DNA from: Sipunculus nudus
Lineage: Eukaryota; Annelida; Sipuncula; Golfingiida; Sipunculidae
Length of the DNA stretch: 64,000 bases
Reading direction: 5' to 3'
Assembly: GCA_026874595.1 (NCBI GenBank)
Contig: CM049314.1
Span: 76,152,300 to 76,216,299, forward strand
Made by a program: the position numbers and the translations under genes. The notes under the pieces were generated by a model. The model did no database searches and was not told the DNA's origin. It worked only from the letters and a program-made list of their open reading frames with translations. This document shows, piece after piece, positions 40,301 to 48,279 of this stretch. Position 1 is the stretch's first letter. Each line of letters begins with the position of its first letter.

Positions 40301-43300
40301 ATGGGTCTTTGTCCGGCGTCCTTCCGTCTGTCCGTCCGGCCGGCCGTCCGTCCGTTAGCAGGGCACAAATCGTAACCATAGGGGCTAGGGCCATGAACCC
40401 TATGCAGTCTTAGAGGTTCTAAAAAGATCTCCTTGCAAACCTGAAATTAGGTCACTGTGACCTATATTCTTGAAGTTATGGGGTGTGTTTGCACCCCCCA
40501 GAAATAATTCTTTTAGCCAAAATTTTCATCCCAAACCGTCCATCTTTTACATACAGCTCACCTACCAACGGGGGAAGAACCATAATTATTTTGAGGTCAC
40601 AAGGTCAGAGGTCAATGTCACAGAACCAACTTCTTTGAAAAGCCTCAGGATGCATTTTAAGCCAAACCTTTCATCCCAATTCTTTGATCTTTCACATGTA
40701 GCTCACCTACTAAGTGGGAGAAAAATCCTATAGATGTTGAGGTCACAAGGTCAAAGGTCAGGGTCACAGGATCCACTTCTTTGAAAAGGTTGTGGACACA
40801 TTTCAAGCTAGACCTTTCATTCCAAACCTTTCAGCACTGATATCGCTTCTCTGCCAACAGGGGAAAAGACCTGTTGATTTTGAGGTCAAAGGTCAAGTTC
40901 ACAGCACCCTCTTCTTGTGTGGAGTCATTTTCAGCAAACTTTTCAATCTATACTTTTCATCTGTCATATATGGCTTACCTACCAATAGGAGAAGAAGCCT
41001 ATTGATGTTGAGTTCAAAAGGTCAAAGGTCAAGGTCACAGTATTGTTCTAACTGTTTGTGACATATTTCAAGTGAAACTGTTCAACCCAAACCTTCAGTC
41101 TTTCACATATGCCACATCTATATGCATCACTGAATTTGATTCAAACTTCATATTTATGGGTCTTTTTGCATGAAGAAATAACTAATTGATTTTGAGGTCA
41201 GCTGGTCAGGAGGTTAAAGGTTGCAGGTCTAAGTTATTCACTCATTGGTTGCCAAGTAATAACACCCGGCCAGATGTAAGTGGTTAGTAGTTACCCATCA
41301 TTTAGAAAGAATCCAGTTGATATGTGGGCAAAAGGCCAAGGTCATAGGTCAGGGATGTTCACAATAACTTATTTTGTAGACCATCTCTATTTTTCTTGTT
41401 TTCTTGTATATATAACCATATGGCACTCACAACTGGTACATCTCACTATGTGCCCATAATTGTCAGTGACACTTGTGATATATGACTCCCTTTTGTATCA
41501 GCTCATGGAGTGATAAGGATATATCATTAGTGCATAACAAAAACACTGTTGCCGGAATGCTTTGGCCAGGCATTAAGACTATGAGATTTATAAAATGATG
41601 GGAACATTTTGCAGTTTATATCATGGAATCATAGCAATAAACTTAGTTTTCTAGATATCTGAATATTATTATACAAATCATCAGATATACCAGCAAGTGT
41701 TTGTTCTGATAATATGTTGGTCTGTACCTGGATTTAGGATGGCTTTATTTGATTACAAGACTCTTAATGATGCTTTCTGCATTTCTTTTCTTAGGTTTTG
41801 CAGTTTACCTACCCTGCTAACCCCATTGAATAGCAAGCTGATAATTAAAACAAATTGGACTTGCACTTTTTACATTTGCATGTTCATAAATCTGATATTA
41901 GAGCTCTCCAACCTGATCATGCCTTTTGAATTGTTTTGGACATTCATAACTGTTACATATTTTTAGAAGCAATTGCTACAAGTATATTGTCTTATTGGAG
42001 GATGTGTGACTTGTCAGAAAACCATTATGTCTGCCAGGTAGCCATTTTAGAAATCCTTTTGCCAGGACAGTTTCTGTGATTTTTTTATGATGTTTGGTCC
42101 CTTTTAGAGGATGTTTGTTGTTCAATTTCCGACCTTTCAGAAATCCAATATGGCCACCAGGACGCCATCTTTAAATTCCTTTAGAACATATTATCTCAAG
42201 AACTATTAAAGTGAATGCAGTGGGATGTATATTAATGTAATCTTGCATTGGGTCAAAGATTTCTTAATAAATATGACCATCATTTATAAAAGTGCAGTAC
42301 ATTTGGCTTGTATTGAATAAAAATTCACACAGAAGCACCTGTTTCTCAATAATTCTTGCATGGATTTCCTTGATCTTTTGCTATATTTTGATCTTATATG
42401 TGGCCTGTGTAGTATTCCTTTTGAGACTGACAGTTATCGAGCAAGCTGTGGGATTAGTTCTGATAGCTCAACAACCATACATTTTGCCTCAGGCCATCAT
42501 TCACTATGTTTTAACCAGACATATATGATAAGAATTTATGGCAATGTAGAAAGTTTAAACAAAATTGGCATATAGGTTCTGCAACAATTTTACTAGAAGT
42601 TGTGAATTGCAGCCCATGATGTCGCAGGTCATGCTTGGCAGCTGAGCGTCATGACCCATGGGTCACTTGTTTAACAAACTATGAGGTATTCCAAGAGAAG
42701 GGATGTAGGTTAAACAAGTCAAATTTCTTAATGGAATCTCCAACAGTTTGCATTTCAGTAGTATTGACATGTTATTTTATAATGTAGGTAGTATATTATA
42801 GTCCTTATTAAATCAGTTTTATTAGTTACTGTGTATTTCTTTGTTTGTAGTGTTGAGAATACGCCTGGTCCAGGCAGGGATATCGACCAGGCTCTGTCAG
42901 GGGAACCAGCGTAAGTTTATTTGTGATATATATAAATATATAATGTTCATCTTGTAAGTCATAGTAAAAATACTCGTGTATGGAAGACTACTACCACTAA
43001 GATGTATTGCATTCCTGTTATTATTATTAGGGCCTGGCTTGACAAGTGGTGCCCTACAGTGATCACCGTGTCAGTCCGTCCTTCTGTCCTTCCGTCCTTC
43101 AATCAGTGACACTTTCTTTCGCCTGCGATAACTCAACAACAACATACTGCAGCTTTCCCAAATTCTCAGGGATGATTGGTACCTGTGAGGGCACCAGACC
43201 TACTGAATTACAGACATGTCTGAATTCCAATATGGCCACCACAGCCTAATCGCTGATTTTTTTCGCACGCAATAACTGAACAACAACATACTGCAGCTTT

Positions 43301-45908
43301 CCCAAATTCACAGGGATGATTGGTACCTATTGAATTACAGGCCTGTCAAAATTCTAATATGGCCGCCAAAGCCCGATCGCTGATTTTCTTTCGCCCGCGA
43401 TAACTCAACAACAACCTTCTGCAGCTTTCCCAATTTCACAGGGATCGTTGGTCCCTATGAGGGCTCCAGTCCTTTTGAATTGCAGACTTTCTCAAAATCA
43501 AATATGGCTAACAGACTACATTCATTGATTTTCTATTACACACATTATTTCAGATATATCTTCTTTAATAATATTTGATCCAGTAGGAGTTTTTCCCTCA
43601 TTTATATTGATAAAAACCTGTTTCTGTTTGTCATATTTTACAAATTTAACTTAATTTTTCACATATATGTAAACTAGTCCAGCACTAGCAGAAACGCAGG
43701 CCCTCTGAGGACCATTGTCCGACCAAATCTAGTTATTATTATTATTATTATTGTTATTATTATTATTATTATTATATTTAATTCCCATCTCAACTGGTTG
43801 ACATTGGAATATTCCCATGTACACTGGTTCACACTGGAATATCTAGAAGTCAACCAGTACACTTTGGGATATCCTGAAATACACTAGTGTACTTTAGAAT
43901 ATCTGAATATTTTACTTATTTATTGTGAATGGTGCATACTGCACTATTTAGATTGTGACTACAGTGTAGTTATGGAATGCTACATGTAAAATATTATAAG
44001 AGAGTATCTTTTATATGCGTGTTCTGTTTTGTTACTCACAGAATATACATATAATAGACTATTTAATTCCCTCATTCATACACAGATAAATTTTAATATC
44101 TGTAATTTTTTGCAGCTACTCTTATGTTCTGAGGTTTGGCCCCATATTATCACCCTGTCATTAAATTAAAAGATATTCTCTTTTCCACTTAGAAATAGGA
44201 AAAAAATATATCTTAACAAGTTTAATAGTCGAGATTGAAATTCCCTTCTCAGCAAGTTTAGTTCCCGACTCAAATGGATTCTCATCTACACTGTGACATA
44301 TATTTATATATTTTTTTGTTTATTGTATTTACAATTAGTGGATTAAACTTATTATTACTGTGAAACACCTTGATATTAACTATTATATTTTTCTTAAAAT
44401 TAATGCAAAAAATACTTAATGAATTTTTAAGTAAGTTAAAATTATAAAAAGATGTCTATAATGGCATATTATTGAAATGATAAATAGTTACAATTTTTTT
44501 TATTATTTCATGTAGACTGTATGAAATGTTTGATAGTTTCCTAAAATTATATCAGATTATGTACAAGTTCCCTTATCATTGTTATAGCAAATAAAAAATA
44601 ATCTTTTCTTTGTCATTCAACATTCTTGAAAAATATATGATAATTTTTTGTAGGGGTGTGCGTCCTGGAGAGAAGGGATTTGTGGGAAGAGCGCGAGTTC
44701 CACAACCTTCCAAGAAAGACTACGTTGTGAGACCAAAGTGGAAAGTTGAGGAGAGAAAGGTGAGCTGTCATTTCTGTATTGTTTGCCATCACACTGCAGG
44801 GAGTTCCTAATATCTTGCTGTGTTTTTATTATGCACCCATCTTAGACAGGAGGTATTATGATATATACCCATGGTTGTAGTAGTGTTAATTATTATGTAT
44901 ATACATCAAAAACCTTTCTTTTCCAGATATCTTCTTATTATTGACACCTGTCTATTACGGATACATGTTGTCGACTCAATGTTATTGTCCCAAGCTTCCT
45001 TGGAAGGAACAGGGGACATTGATTTAGGTTGTCTGTTTGTTTGTCCGTCTGTCAGGTTTTTGATTCTGTGCGATAACTTTCCTATATATTATTCAATTTC
45101 AATCAAATTTGGGTCAGTGATTGCTCTCATGCTTATGTTGGTTGGGATTGGTTTAGCAGTGTCTGTCTCACAAGATAATAATACAATATGATATTTTTTT
45201 ATATGATGAATCAGAACATTTAGTTTCACTTATCACCAACAGGTGTCACTAGCCCTGGACATAGAATACTTGAATATTTTGCGGTAGCTACCAGGTGCTG
45301 CCATCTTTTTAGCGTGGTTAAAACTATTTGTACTTAGTCACTAAATACTTCCTTGACTTGAAGGGGGAATTTGGGGACATAAATTCCTTGAATATGCTTG
45401 TTCACACCTCATTACGGACACCTTCATTAAGAACACCTCTCTATTATAGACATTGTCTAATATGGACACATTTATTATGGACATATCTTGTTAGAAACAC
45501 ATAGTGGACATCTGTTATGGACACATCTCTTATATTATAGACCCCCTGTTATTGACACCCCTATATTATGGACTCCTTTTTACTATAGACATCTCTCAAT
45601 TATGGACATCCATCAGTTATGAGCACTTGAGACCTCCTGGAACAGGTCAGTTTACTCTTTAATTCAGTTGCCTTTCTGTTATGGGCAAAAACCCTGGTTT
45701 TATTAGTGCTCATCATTATGAGGTTCTGCTGTATGACAAAGGGTAAAAAAAAATCTAAGTTTATGTTTTATTCTGTTTTCAGGCAGTTGGAAAGAAAGCA
45801 CTTAACAGATACGAGAAGCATTTGAAAGAATTTCAGGAGAAGAAGAAAAGGAACAACGCTCAGAGGGCAGTCACGATCAGCATAGAAGGACGTAACATGG
45901 CCATCTGA
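12520..45908 (+). CDS. IWS1: IWS1 transcription elongation factor gene (19-exon spliced model, whole span)
   Basis: The spliced model joins 19 segments of 28, 71, 46, 110, 1043, 32, 43, 64, 55, 130, 148, 83, 52, 78, 118, 109, 60, 106 and 126 nt, total 2502 nt or 833 residues plus stop. Every junction is GT-AG and every codon phase matches. IWS1/Spn1 is a nuclear factor that binds the histone chaperone SPT6 on elongating RNA polymerase II and links transcription to H3K36 methylation and mRNA export. Residues 1-85 are acidic/SP-rich and 86-433 are a Gly-Ser-Pro-Arg repeat region. Residues about 433-541 are acidic with an IFG motif, about 541-720 form the TFIIS N-terminal-like (TND) domain, and the conserved tail ends [10 protein letters not shown]. 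The C-terminal half closely resembles animal IWS1 ([30 protein letters not shown]). The first exon is the only weak part. Most larger introns contain mobile elements. Confidence 0.95.
12658..12728 (+). CDS. IWS1: IWS1 exon 2
   Basis: Acceptor tttgcag (12651-12657), donor gtgaga. Phase 1 in, phase 0 out. It encodes [16 protein letters not shown] and then TYDPNAQ. The GGxTPxQDE stretch matches the extreme N-terminus of animal IWS1 (GGATPVQDE in human), which places this exon at or next to the beginning of the protein. Confidence 0.85.
13143..13505. mobile_element. MITE in IWS1 intron 2
   Basis: The 5' end ACTGTGGTTGACTTTATATT and the inverted 3' end (ACTGCGGTTGCCTTTTTATT when reversed) form terminal inverted repeats, with TA/TATA flanks. 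About 360 bp with no coding capacity. A relative lies at 37416-37744. Confidence 0.65.
14404..14449 (+). CDS. IWS1: IWS1 exon 3
   Basis: Acceptor ttttcag, donor gtaagt. Phase 0 in, phase 1 out. It encodes the acidic/SP peptide [15 protein letters not shown]. Its EEMxEQ pattern recurs in exons 4 and 5, suggesting the N-terminal exons arose by duplication. It lies in the disordered half of the protein. Confidence 0.8.
15038..15147 (+). CDS. IWS1: IWS1 exon 4
   Basis: Acceptor tgtgcag, donor gtttgt. Phase 1 in, phase 0 out. It encodes 36 residues including [17 protein letters not shown] and [17 protein letters not shown] repeats the TPLQDE of exon 2, and PMEQGSP repeats the EMMEQGS of exon 3. 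Both are evidence of internal exon duplication in the low-complexity N-terminal region. Confidence 0.85.
15955..16360. repeat. Degenerate tandem pair (about 142 bp) in IWS1 intron 4
   Basis: The block around 16120-16205 (gaaatagacattttt...tttttcctaaaatttgaaac) recurs at about 16265-16350. GGTGACCTTGACCTGG at 16246-16261 recalls the GGTCA motifs of the larger satellite. The rest of intron 4 shows nothing recognisable. Confidence 0.45.
16440..17482 (+). CDS. IWS1: IWS1 exon 5, Gly-Ser-Pro-Arg (SP/RS) repeat exon
   Basis: Acceptor tatctccag, phase 0 in. The GTATGT donor at 17483 is preferred because only it gives the phase needed by exon 6; splicing at 17451 would meet a stop in exon 7. The exon encodes about 347 residues: a short acidic lead ([10 protein letters not shown]), then long runs of S-G-S-P-R-S-P-A-G (27-bp DNA unit) and [10 protein letters not shown] (30-bp unit), then a Gly/Ser/Pro tail ending ASASAQ. 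The SP and RS dipeptides are typical substrates of proline-directed and SR-protein kinases. Vertebrate IWS1 carries acidic Ser-Asp-Ser-Glu repeats here, so this region is strikingly more basic. All frames are open on both strands because the units are multiples of three. Repeat number is probably polymorphic. Confidence 0.88.
17483..18161. other. 5' part of IWS1 intron 5, no other feature
   Basis: AT-rich intron sequence between the exon 5 donor and the first mobile element. Confidence 0.6.
18162..23425 (+). mobile_element. Element B, copy 3 (outer), in IWS1 intron 5
   Basis: The head TTTTTAGCTCAGCTGACT with (TCCG)n is nearly identical to copy 1 over the first 1 kb. It is interrupted by copy 2 at about 19201 and resumes at 21867 with ttaagttatgggcccaaac. 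The tail is altered (aattaataattaatata replaces the GCTGAGCGCC segment) but ends GGTCCCTTGTT. It contains the empty site that dates insertion C in copy 1. Confidence 0.8.
19201..21866 (+). mobile_element. Element B, copy 2 (inner), nested in copy 3
   Basis: A complete copy of about 2.66 kb, from the T-run and AGCTCAGCTGACT hairpin (19207-19235) with (TCCG)n to GGTCCCTTGTT. The interrupted sequence is recognised because copy 1 reads through at 6180. The junction lies in a T homopolymer, so the target duplication cannot be fixed. Confidence 0.85.
23426..25060 (+). mobile_element. Element B, copy 4 (5'-truncated fragment)
   Basis: It begins abruptly inside the body (cctattttcacacttcagg, about 240 bp from the head in full copies), directly after the end of copy 3. 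It ends GCTGAGCACAGAGACCC...GGTCCCTTGTT. No matching head lies upstream of copy 3. The subfamily tail (aatgtgtaaact-ctg-aa-tgtcaacag) resembles the copy at 51-54 kb. A poly-C tract lies near 24066. Confidence 0.7.
25188..25219 (+). CDS. IWS1: IWS1 exon 6 (32-nt microexon)
   Basis: Acceptor ctttcag with a good pyrimidine tract, donor gtaact. The first base completes the Gln codon begun in exon 5. Then come ten codons, [10 protein letters not shown], and one base carried forward. The acidic reading fits the IWS1 middle region; the other two phases give basic peptides or meet stops downstream. It lies only 127 bases after the 3' end of the composite mobile block in intron 5. Confidence 0.75.
25325..25369. 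repeat. (AT)n microsatellite in IWS1 intron 6
   Basis: About 45 bases of uninterrupted AT repeat, roughly 105 bases after exon 6. Confidence 0.95.
25712..25754 (+). CDS. IWS1: IWS1 exon 7
   Basis: Acceptor attgtag, donor gtaagt. Phase 1 in, phase 2 out. It encodes [13 protein letters not shown], completing Glu at the 5' junction and Gly at the 3' junction. The acidic Ser-Asp-Asp-Glu motif is typical of casein-kinase-2 sites in the IWS1 middle region. Confidence 0.78.
25813..25835. repeat. (AT)n microsatellite in IWS1 intron 7
   Basis: Short AT repeat followed by the dispersed repeat at 25857. Confidence 0.9.
25857..25995 (+). repeat. Dispersed repeat D, copy 1
   Basis: It shares the order ttttagtgt-cgcaaaatggc, agcacttttga, ggg-gaaa, cataaagatgcggg, atatgacaggaaagta, ctgaggaca with copies at 38050-38345 (same strand) and 48280-48535 (opposite strand). 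No coding capacity. Confidence 0.6.
26217..29389 (+). mobile_element. Satellite-bearing dispersed element, copy 2, in IWS1 intron 7
   Basis: The head CCCCAGACAAAGTCGGGGGA can itself fold (CCCCAGAC, AAA, GTCGGGG). The tail contains GTCTGGGGATACTCTGG, an inverted echo of the head, then CACCTGCGGTGCC and aagaaatgtctagtt. The layout is the same as the element at 2002-4395 but with more tandem units. Non-coding; ends 91 bases before exon 8. Confidence 0.78.
26985..29240. repeat. Tandem array, about eight 287-bp units with repeated DR1 motifs
   Basis: TAGTTTCTGGATGATAAT recurs near 27058, 27345, 27632 (variant), 27922, 28209, 28497 (variant), 28785 and 29073. Each unit is a dimer of about 144-bp halves with AGGTCAAAGGTCA or a one-base variant, usually continuing AGGTCACAGG. 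The copies are about 90% alike, suggesting recent expansion or homogenisation. Confidence 0.92.
29481..29544 (+). CDS. IWS1: IWS1 exon 8, acidic exon with IFG motif
   Basis: Acceptor ctacctccag, donor gtatat. Phase 2 in, phase 0 out. It encodes [20 protein letters not shown] plus a final Glu. It matches the conserved IWS1 segment LIADIFG followed by an acidic run. In human IWS1 this hydrophobic-FG-plus-acidic segment belongs to the short linear motifs bound by TND domains of partner elongation factors such as LEDGF. The satellite-bearing element of intron 7 ends 91 bases upstream. Confidence 0.92.
30442..31709. mobile_element. 1.27-kb TIR element with TA target duplication, IWS1 intron 8
   Basis: The ends CCGTATTTCCTTGAACAGAC and its exact inverted copy are flanked by TA at 30440-30441 and 31710-31711. 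Subterminal ATAAACGCC-GGCCTTAAATAGA blocks occur near both ends. The interior is richer in CpG than its surroundings, but its open frames (for example 31305-31535) resemble no transposase. The TA target fits the Tc1/mariner-pogo superfamily; non-autonomous. Confidence 0.85.
31965..32019 (+). CDS. IWS1: IWS1 exon 9
   Basis: Acceptor attgttacag, donor gtaagt. Phase 0 in, phase 1 out. It encodes [18 protein letters not shown]. The GFG follows the acidic run as GF-N does in human IWS1, forming a second aromatic-Gly contact motif, and then turns Lys-rich. Confidence 0.8.
32466..32595 (+). CDS. IWS1: IWS1 exon 10, acidic linker
   Basis: Acceptor acttgcag, donor gtatgt. Phase 1 in, phase 2 out. It encodes [20 protein letters not shown] and then [22 protein letters not shown]. 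The Ser-Asp-Asp motifs match the ALSDSD-type repeats preceding the TND of animal IWS1. Confidence 0.88.
32668..32840 (+). repeat. tRNA-like SINE fragment (weak), IWS1 intron 10
   Basis: TAGAGCACATGACTCAAAGC followed by GAGTCCAAATCTC resembles the A-box/anticodon and B-box halves of a tRNA at about the right distance, then an A-rich stretch. Degenerate; only a possible pol III-derived repeat. Confidence 0.3.
33390..33537 (+). CDS. IWS1: IWS1 exon 11, start of the TND region
   Basis: Acceptor gttttacag, donor gtaagg. Phase 2 in, phase 0 out. It encodes [20 protein letters not shown], a basic run RRRKKDSEV and [20 protein letters not shown]. It matches the conserved DFxSDFxxML...R(K/R)RR...DNDDLI segment of IWS1. 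The basic run could serve as a nuclear localisation signal, and the final helix is the first of the TFIIS-N-like domain. Confidence 0.95.
33718..34690 (+). mobile_element. Diverged hairpin-headed element B relative, IWS1 intron 11
   Basis: CAGCTGACTGAAAGTTATCTGAGCTG is followed by a TCTGTCCGTCCG tract. The body has three diverged units (near 33810, 33965 and 34300) sharing gggcacaaatcgtaac, cctagaaacttctaactg and gaaattaggtcactgtggcc. The same unit opens the copy at 40259. The 3' end is unclear. Confidence 0.6.
35087..35169 (+). CDS. IWS1: IWS1 exon 12 (TND)
   Basis: Acceptor ttttaacag, donor gtaggt. Phase 0 in, phase 2 out. It encodes [20 protein letters not shown] and YIISQLKK. It matches the conserved (E)DRxLNxxxKPAxxKL...LK segment of the IWS1 TND. 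Confidence 0.93.
35170..36979. other. IWS1 intron 12, no recognised repeat
   Basis: AT-rich; the open frames here (for example 36431-36670) have no protein features or splice support. Confidence 0.5.
36980..37031 (+). CDS. IWS1: IWS1 exon 13 (TND)
   Basis: Acceptor gttttccag, donor gtaagt. Phase 2 in, phase 0 out. It encodes [17 protein letters not shown], matching the DLxxxFLDxGxLSAI helix of the TND. A 177-bp MITE begins 24 bases after the exon, close to the donor site. Confidence 0.93.
37055..37231. mobile_element. 177-bp pogo-like MITE, IWS1 intron 13
   Basis: CAGTAGAACCTCT at 37055-37067 and the inverted AGAGGTTCCACTG at 37219-37231 are flanked by TA on both sides. CAGTRGAACCTC ends with TA targets are typical of Tigger/pogo-derived MITEs. 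Confidence 0.8.
37416..37744. mobile_element. MITE, second copy of the 13143 family
   Basis: ACTATGGTGGGTTTTATATT at the left and inverted CAAAAGGCAACCACAGTAT at the right. GAGGGTTTTATTTTCGCAAA inside recalls the family's CGAGGGTTTTATTTTTTGCC at 13422. Non-coding. Confidence 0.65.
38050..38345 (+). repeat. Dispersed repeat D, copy 2, IWS1 intron 13
   Basis: Same orientation as copy 1. It extends further 3', through GGACCACGCCCAAATGCTG and ATTATAGGATTACAG, which pairs in reverse with copy 3 near 48280-48320. Confidence 0.6.
38476..38553 (+). CDS. IWS1: IWS1 exon 14 (TND)
   Basis: Acceptor gatcacag, donor gtaagt. Phase 0 at both ends, 26 codons. It encodes [20 protein letters not shown] then LQILKE. 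EWL-P-PD-SLP--IR--LL-IL is a hallmark of the TFIIS-N-like fold of IWS1/Spn1. Confidence 0.95.
38938..39055 (+). CDS. IWS1: IWS1 exon 15 (TND core)
   Basis: Acceptor tgtacag, donor gtgagt. Phase 0 in, phase 1 out. It encodes [20 protein letters not shown], then [19 protein letters not shown]. This [13 protein letters not shown] block is the most conserved part of IWS1 and contains surface residues known to contact SPT6 in the yeast and microsporidian complexes. Confidence 0.97.
39770..39878 (+). CDS. IWS1: IWS1 exon 16
   Basis: Acceptor ttttaacag, donor gtcagc. Phase 1 in, phase 2 out. It encodes (N)[19 protein letters not shown], then [24 protein letters not shown] and REEREQRD are strongly conserved; KKRR is a basic cluster. 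The exon closes the TND and begins the C-terminal tail. Confidence 0.96.
40259..42672 (+). mobile_element. Element B relative, full-length diverged copy, IWS1 intron 16
   Basis: The head TTTTAGCTCAGTTGACTTTC has a hairpin partner and a (TCCG/CCGG)n tract at 40313-40356. The tail is GCAGCTGAGCGTCATGACCC followed by gtcacttgtt. The body 40480-41240 carries units with GAGGTCACAAGGTCA-like motifs related to the satellite of the other elements. This links the two repeat families. Confidence 0.7.
42851..42910 (+). CDS. IWS1: IWS1 exon 17
   Basis: Acceptor ttgtttgtag, donor gtaagt. Phase 2 in, phase 2 out. It encodes [19 protein letters not shown], matching the TPxRDLEKVLTGE-like segment of animal IWS1. 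It lies 179 bases after the 3' end of the hairpin-headed element that fills intron 16. Confidence 0.9.
43025..43740 (+). repeat. Dispersed element with three tandem units of about 120 bp, IWS1 intron 17
   Basis: A head with gtccgtccttctgtcc is followed by units starting near 43125, 43265 and 43395. Each reads cgataactcaacaacaac, CTGCAGCTTTCCCAAATTC, ACAGGGATGATTGGT, then aatatggccgcca. A short pyrimidine/purine tail ends before an (ATT)n tract. Confidence 0.7.
43732..43773. repeat. (ATT)n microsatellite
   Basis: About 14 trinucleotide units with one interruption. Confidence 0.9.
44654..44759 (+). CDS. IWS1: IWS1 exon 18
   Basis: Acceptor tttttgtag, donor gtgagc. Phase 2 in, phase 0 out. It encodes [20 protein letters not shown], then [18 protein letters not shown][19 protein letters not shown] is diagnostic of IWS1. 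Confidence 0.96.
45400..45735. repeat. Degenerate short-period TTATGGACACxTCT repeat, IWS1 intron 18
   Basis: About a dozen copies of tattatggacacatct-like units spaced about 20 bases apart, ending GAGGTTCTGCTGTA. The end and the unit match the inner sequence of the MITE at 37055, so this may be an expanded relative. Confidence 0.5.
45783..45908 (+). CDS. IWS1: IWS1 exon 19, C-terminus and stop
   Basis: Acceptor ctgttttcag, phase 0 in. It encodes [20 protein letters not shown], a basic stretch [10 protein letters not shown], and [11 protein letters not shown], then TGA at 45906-45908. The ISIEG-x-M ending matches the C-terminal end of animal IWS1, so the C-terminus is complete. Confidence 0.95.
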   Translation, partial: AVGKKALNRYEKHLKEFQEKKKRNNAQRAVTISIEGRNMAI

Positions 45909-48279
45909 GACGCCGCATTAAAAAAAGTACAGTTCAAACAGGCAGTCTCTCTCTTAATGTCTCACAGAGGACACCATCTGTGGTTTAGTTTTAATGGCTA
46001 CACAAAGGCGGTGAGCTGAGTTGTTGGTGTTGAACTGAAAAAAAGTCACAACAGTTTTCACGTGAGCTTGTGTATAATGAACATAAGAGATAGCTCACGT
46101 TGTGAAACTTTGACGGCCACTCTTGGTTTTACTGCCATGGAATACAGTAATATTTACATGCTGTTAACCAGGCTGTACTCAAAGATGCTTCAAGTCAACA
46201 TAATACGAACATAGACTCCGCCCCAGCAGATATGGTTTGCTGGCAATTAAGTGCATTTAAATTTAACTCTGATGTGACATACATATATCAGAATGAGGCA
46301 AGACTTCACCAAACTTGATCATTGAGGTTGATACAGATAGCAGCAGGATTCCCGTGAAAATTAAACGGAAGGAAAAAAAGTTCAAACTGTCAGGAGGGTA
46401 TGATTTATTTAAAGTACGGCCAATTTCTGTAACATTAAAGTTACAAGGACTGACAGACAGCTGTAACACAGGTGGGGGTTTACCTGGTGATTAATCAAAT
46501 TCATACCTGGGCATCAGCCTTTTAATTATAGAAAGCAAGGTGTTTGACTTGAACTAATTGATTTTAAGTAACTTCCATAAAAATAAATTATAATTTGAAT
46601 CACAGTTATATATTTATTTTGAATTTGGAAAAACAGGCTTGTATCTTTCAGCAGTATTTAAGTTATTTAGCAACAAGGTACATGAAACAGTGAAAATTCT
46701 GCTTGATTCAAAGGTATAAAATATACAGAAAATATAAAGCATTCTTTACAGAGTGATAGTCATCTGTATTGTGAGGGGAAAGGCCTAACACTGGAAGTGA
46801 CATAAAGCTGGCTATTCTCGTATATTTTCTCAAATATTTTCTAAATTTATGTGATTTCTGGCTTACTCTGCATACATATGAATGAACTCTATGAAATTTC
46901 TGTTTGGAAAAGTTCCTATTACACCTCCGGGATGGATGTATGTGCTTTTTTATGTACAAGCTGTTGGTAAACTCAGCAATGTTGACCAAGGAAAAAACAT
47001 TTGACCTAAGGTGGTTGGTTTACATGCACAGAAGAATGGTGGCTATGTTTAGTGGCAAAATGCCCTTTACAAAACTCTGGGTTGCTGACTTATCAACAGA
47101 TGCCCTTGTTGATTGTGTTTGTATTATTTTGGCAGACCCCCCACATGTTATAGATATGTAGATATAAAACAGATAGCCTGTGTGGAATGGGATTGCCGTT
47201 TTCTGGCCTGTTTTTGTGAAAAGGTTCCAGGGATAATCTTTAATAAATTGATGGGAGGTATCAGAATAGGCTCCTTTAACTTATTGTGTATTTTGTGATT
47301 CTTATTTTTTCAAATAATTGTAGCTATTGGTTGTGCACATCTTTTCCTTATCTAAAAATAAGTCAGAATTATTCTGCACTGTCAATTCTATTGTAATATG
47401 AGGTTTTTAGAAATCCATCACAAATTTATCTAAATAAGAGCAAGTCAATGTTGATAAAAATAAAACTATAAATACAAGTATATATTAACAGTGTCCAGAT
47501 TGGCTGCATAACAGTACTTTTTTTAATTCTTCTTTTCTTTCCCAAAAATGTATTTTGTTGGATTTGTTTTTTTCACATGCACATGTTCTTAATCTTAGTT
47601 TTGTAAAAGTCCCAAGTACCAATGACTAAAAACAAATCAAGCCTCAAAGATCATATGATTGGTGCATGCAAACTTTTAAAAGGTGAACATCGTACTGGAT
47701 AAATATATATTTGTAGACTGAGAGAGATTTCCTCACATCTTTTTGATGATTCTGAATAACTTAGTGTATATGCAGTGTGTATATGAACACTTTGTGATCC
47801 AGAAGATCATTTATGATTTGCATATTATGTATATGGAAGACCGCAAGGAGCCAATAGAAATTGGCATTAGATATGTTATCAAAGATGGTGCTATGTTTAA
47901 ATACTCTGTCATTATCACTGATTGGTCAGTTGTAGATCTTTAGTTTTGTCAGTCTTTACAAGAATACAAGGGAGTTTGTGATTGGACATTTTTCATCATG
48001 AATAATGCATGACCTAGATAATTGGTATATGTCAGATGGCAGTGTAACTTTTAAAACCAAGTTATTTAATATTCTGTACATATAATTAGTACTGTCAAAA
48101 TTCTATTTGTGAGTTATTTGGTGGTCATAGTCTGCACTTTTGTTATAATTTTGTTCTCAGCTCATACTTGAGTATTACCTTGAGTTGGGTCGTGTCAGTG
48201 ACACCATCTTCCTCTGGTTTACATGTTTCAATGAGTAACTAGATACGTCTGTCAATTGTATCAAGGTATTATGGTAGCC

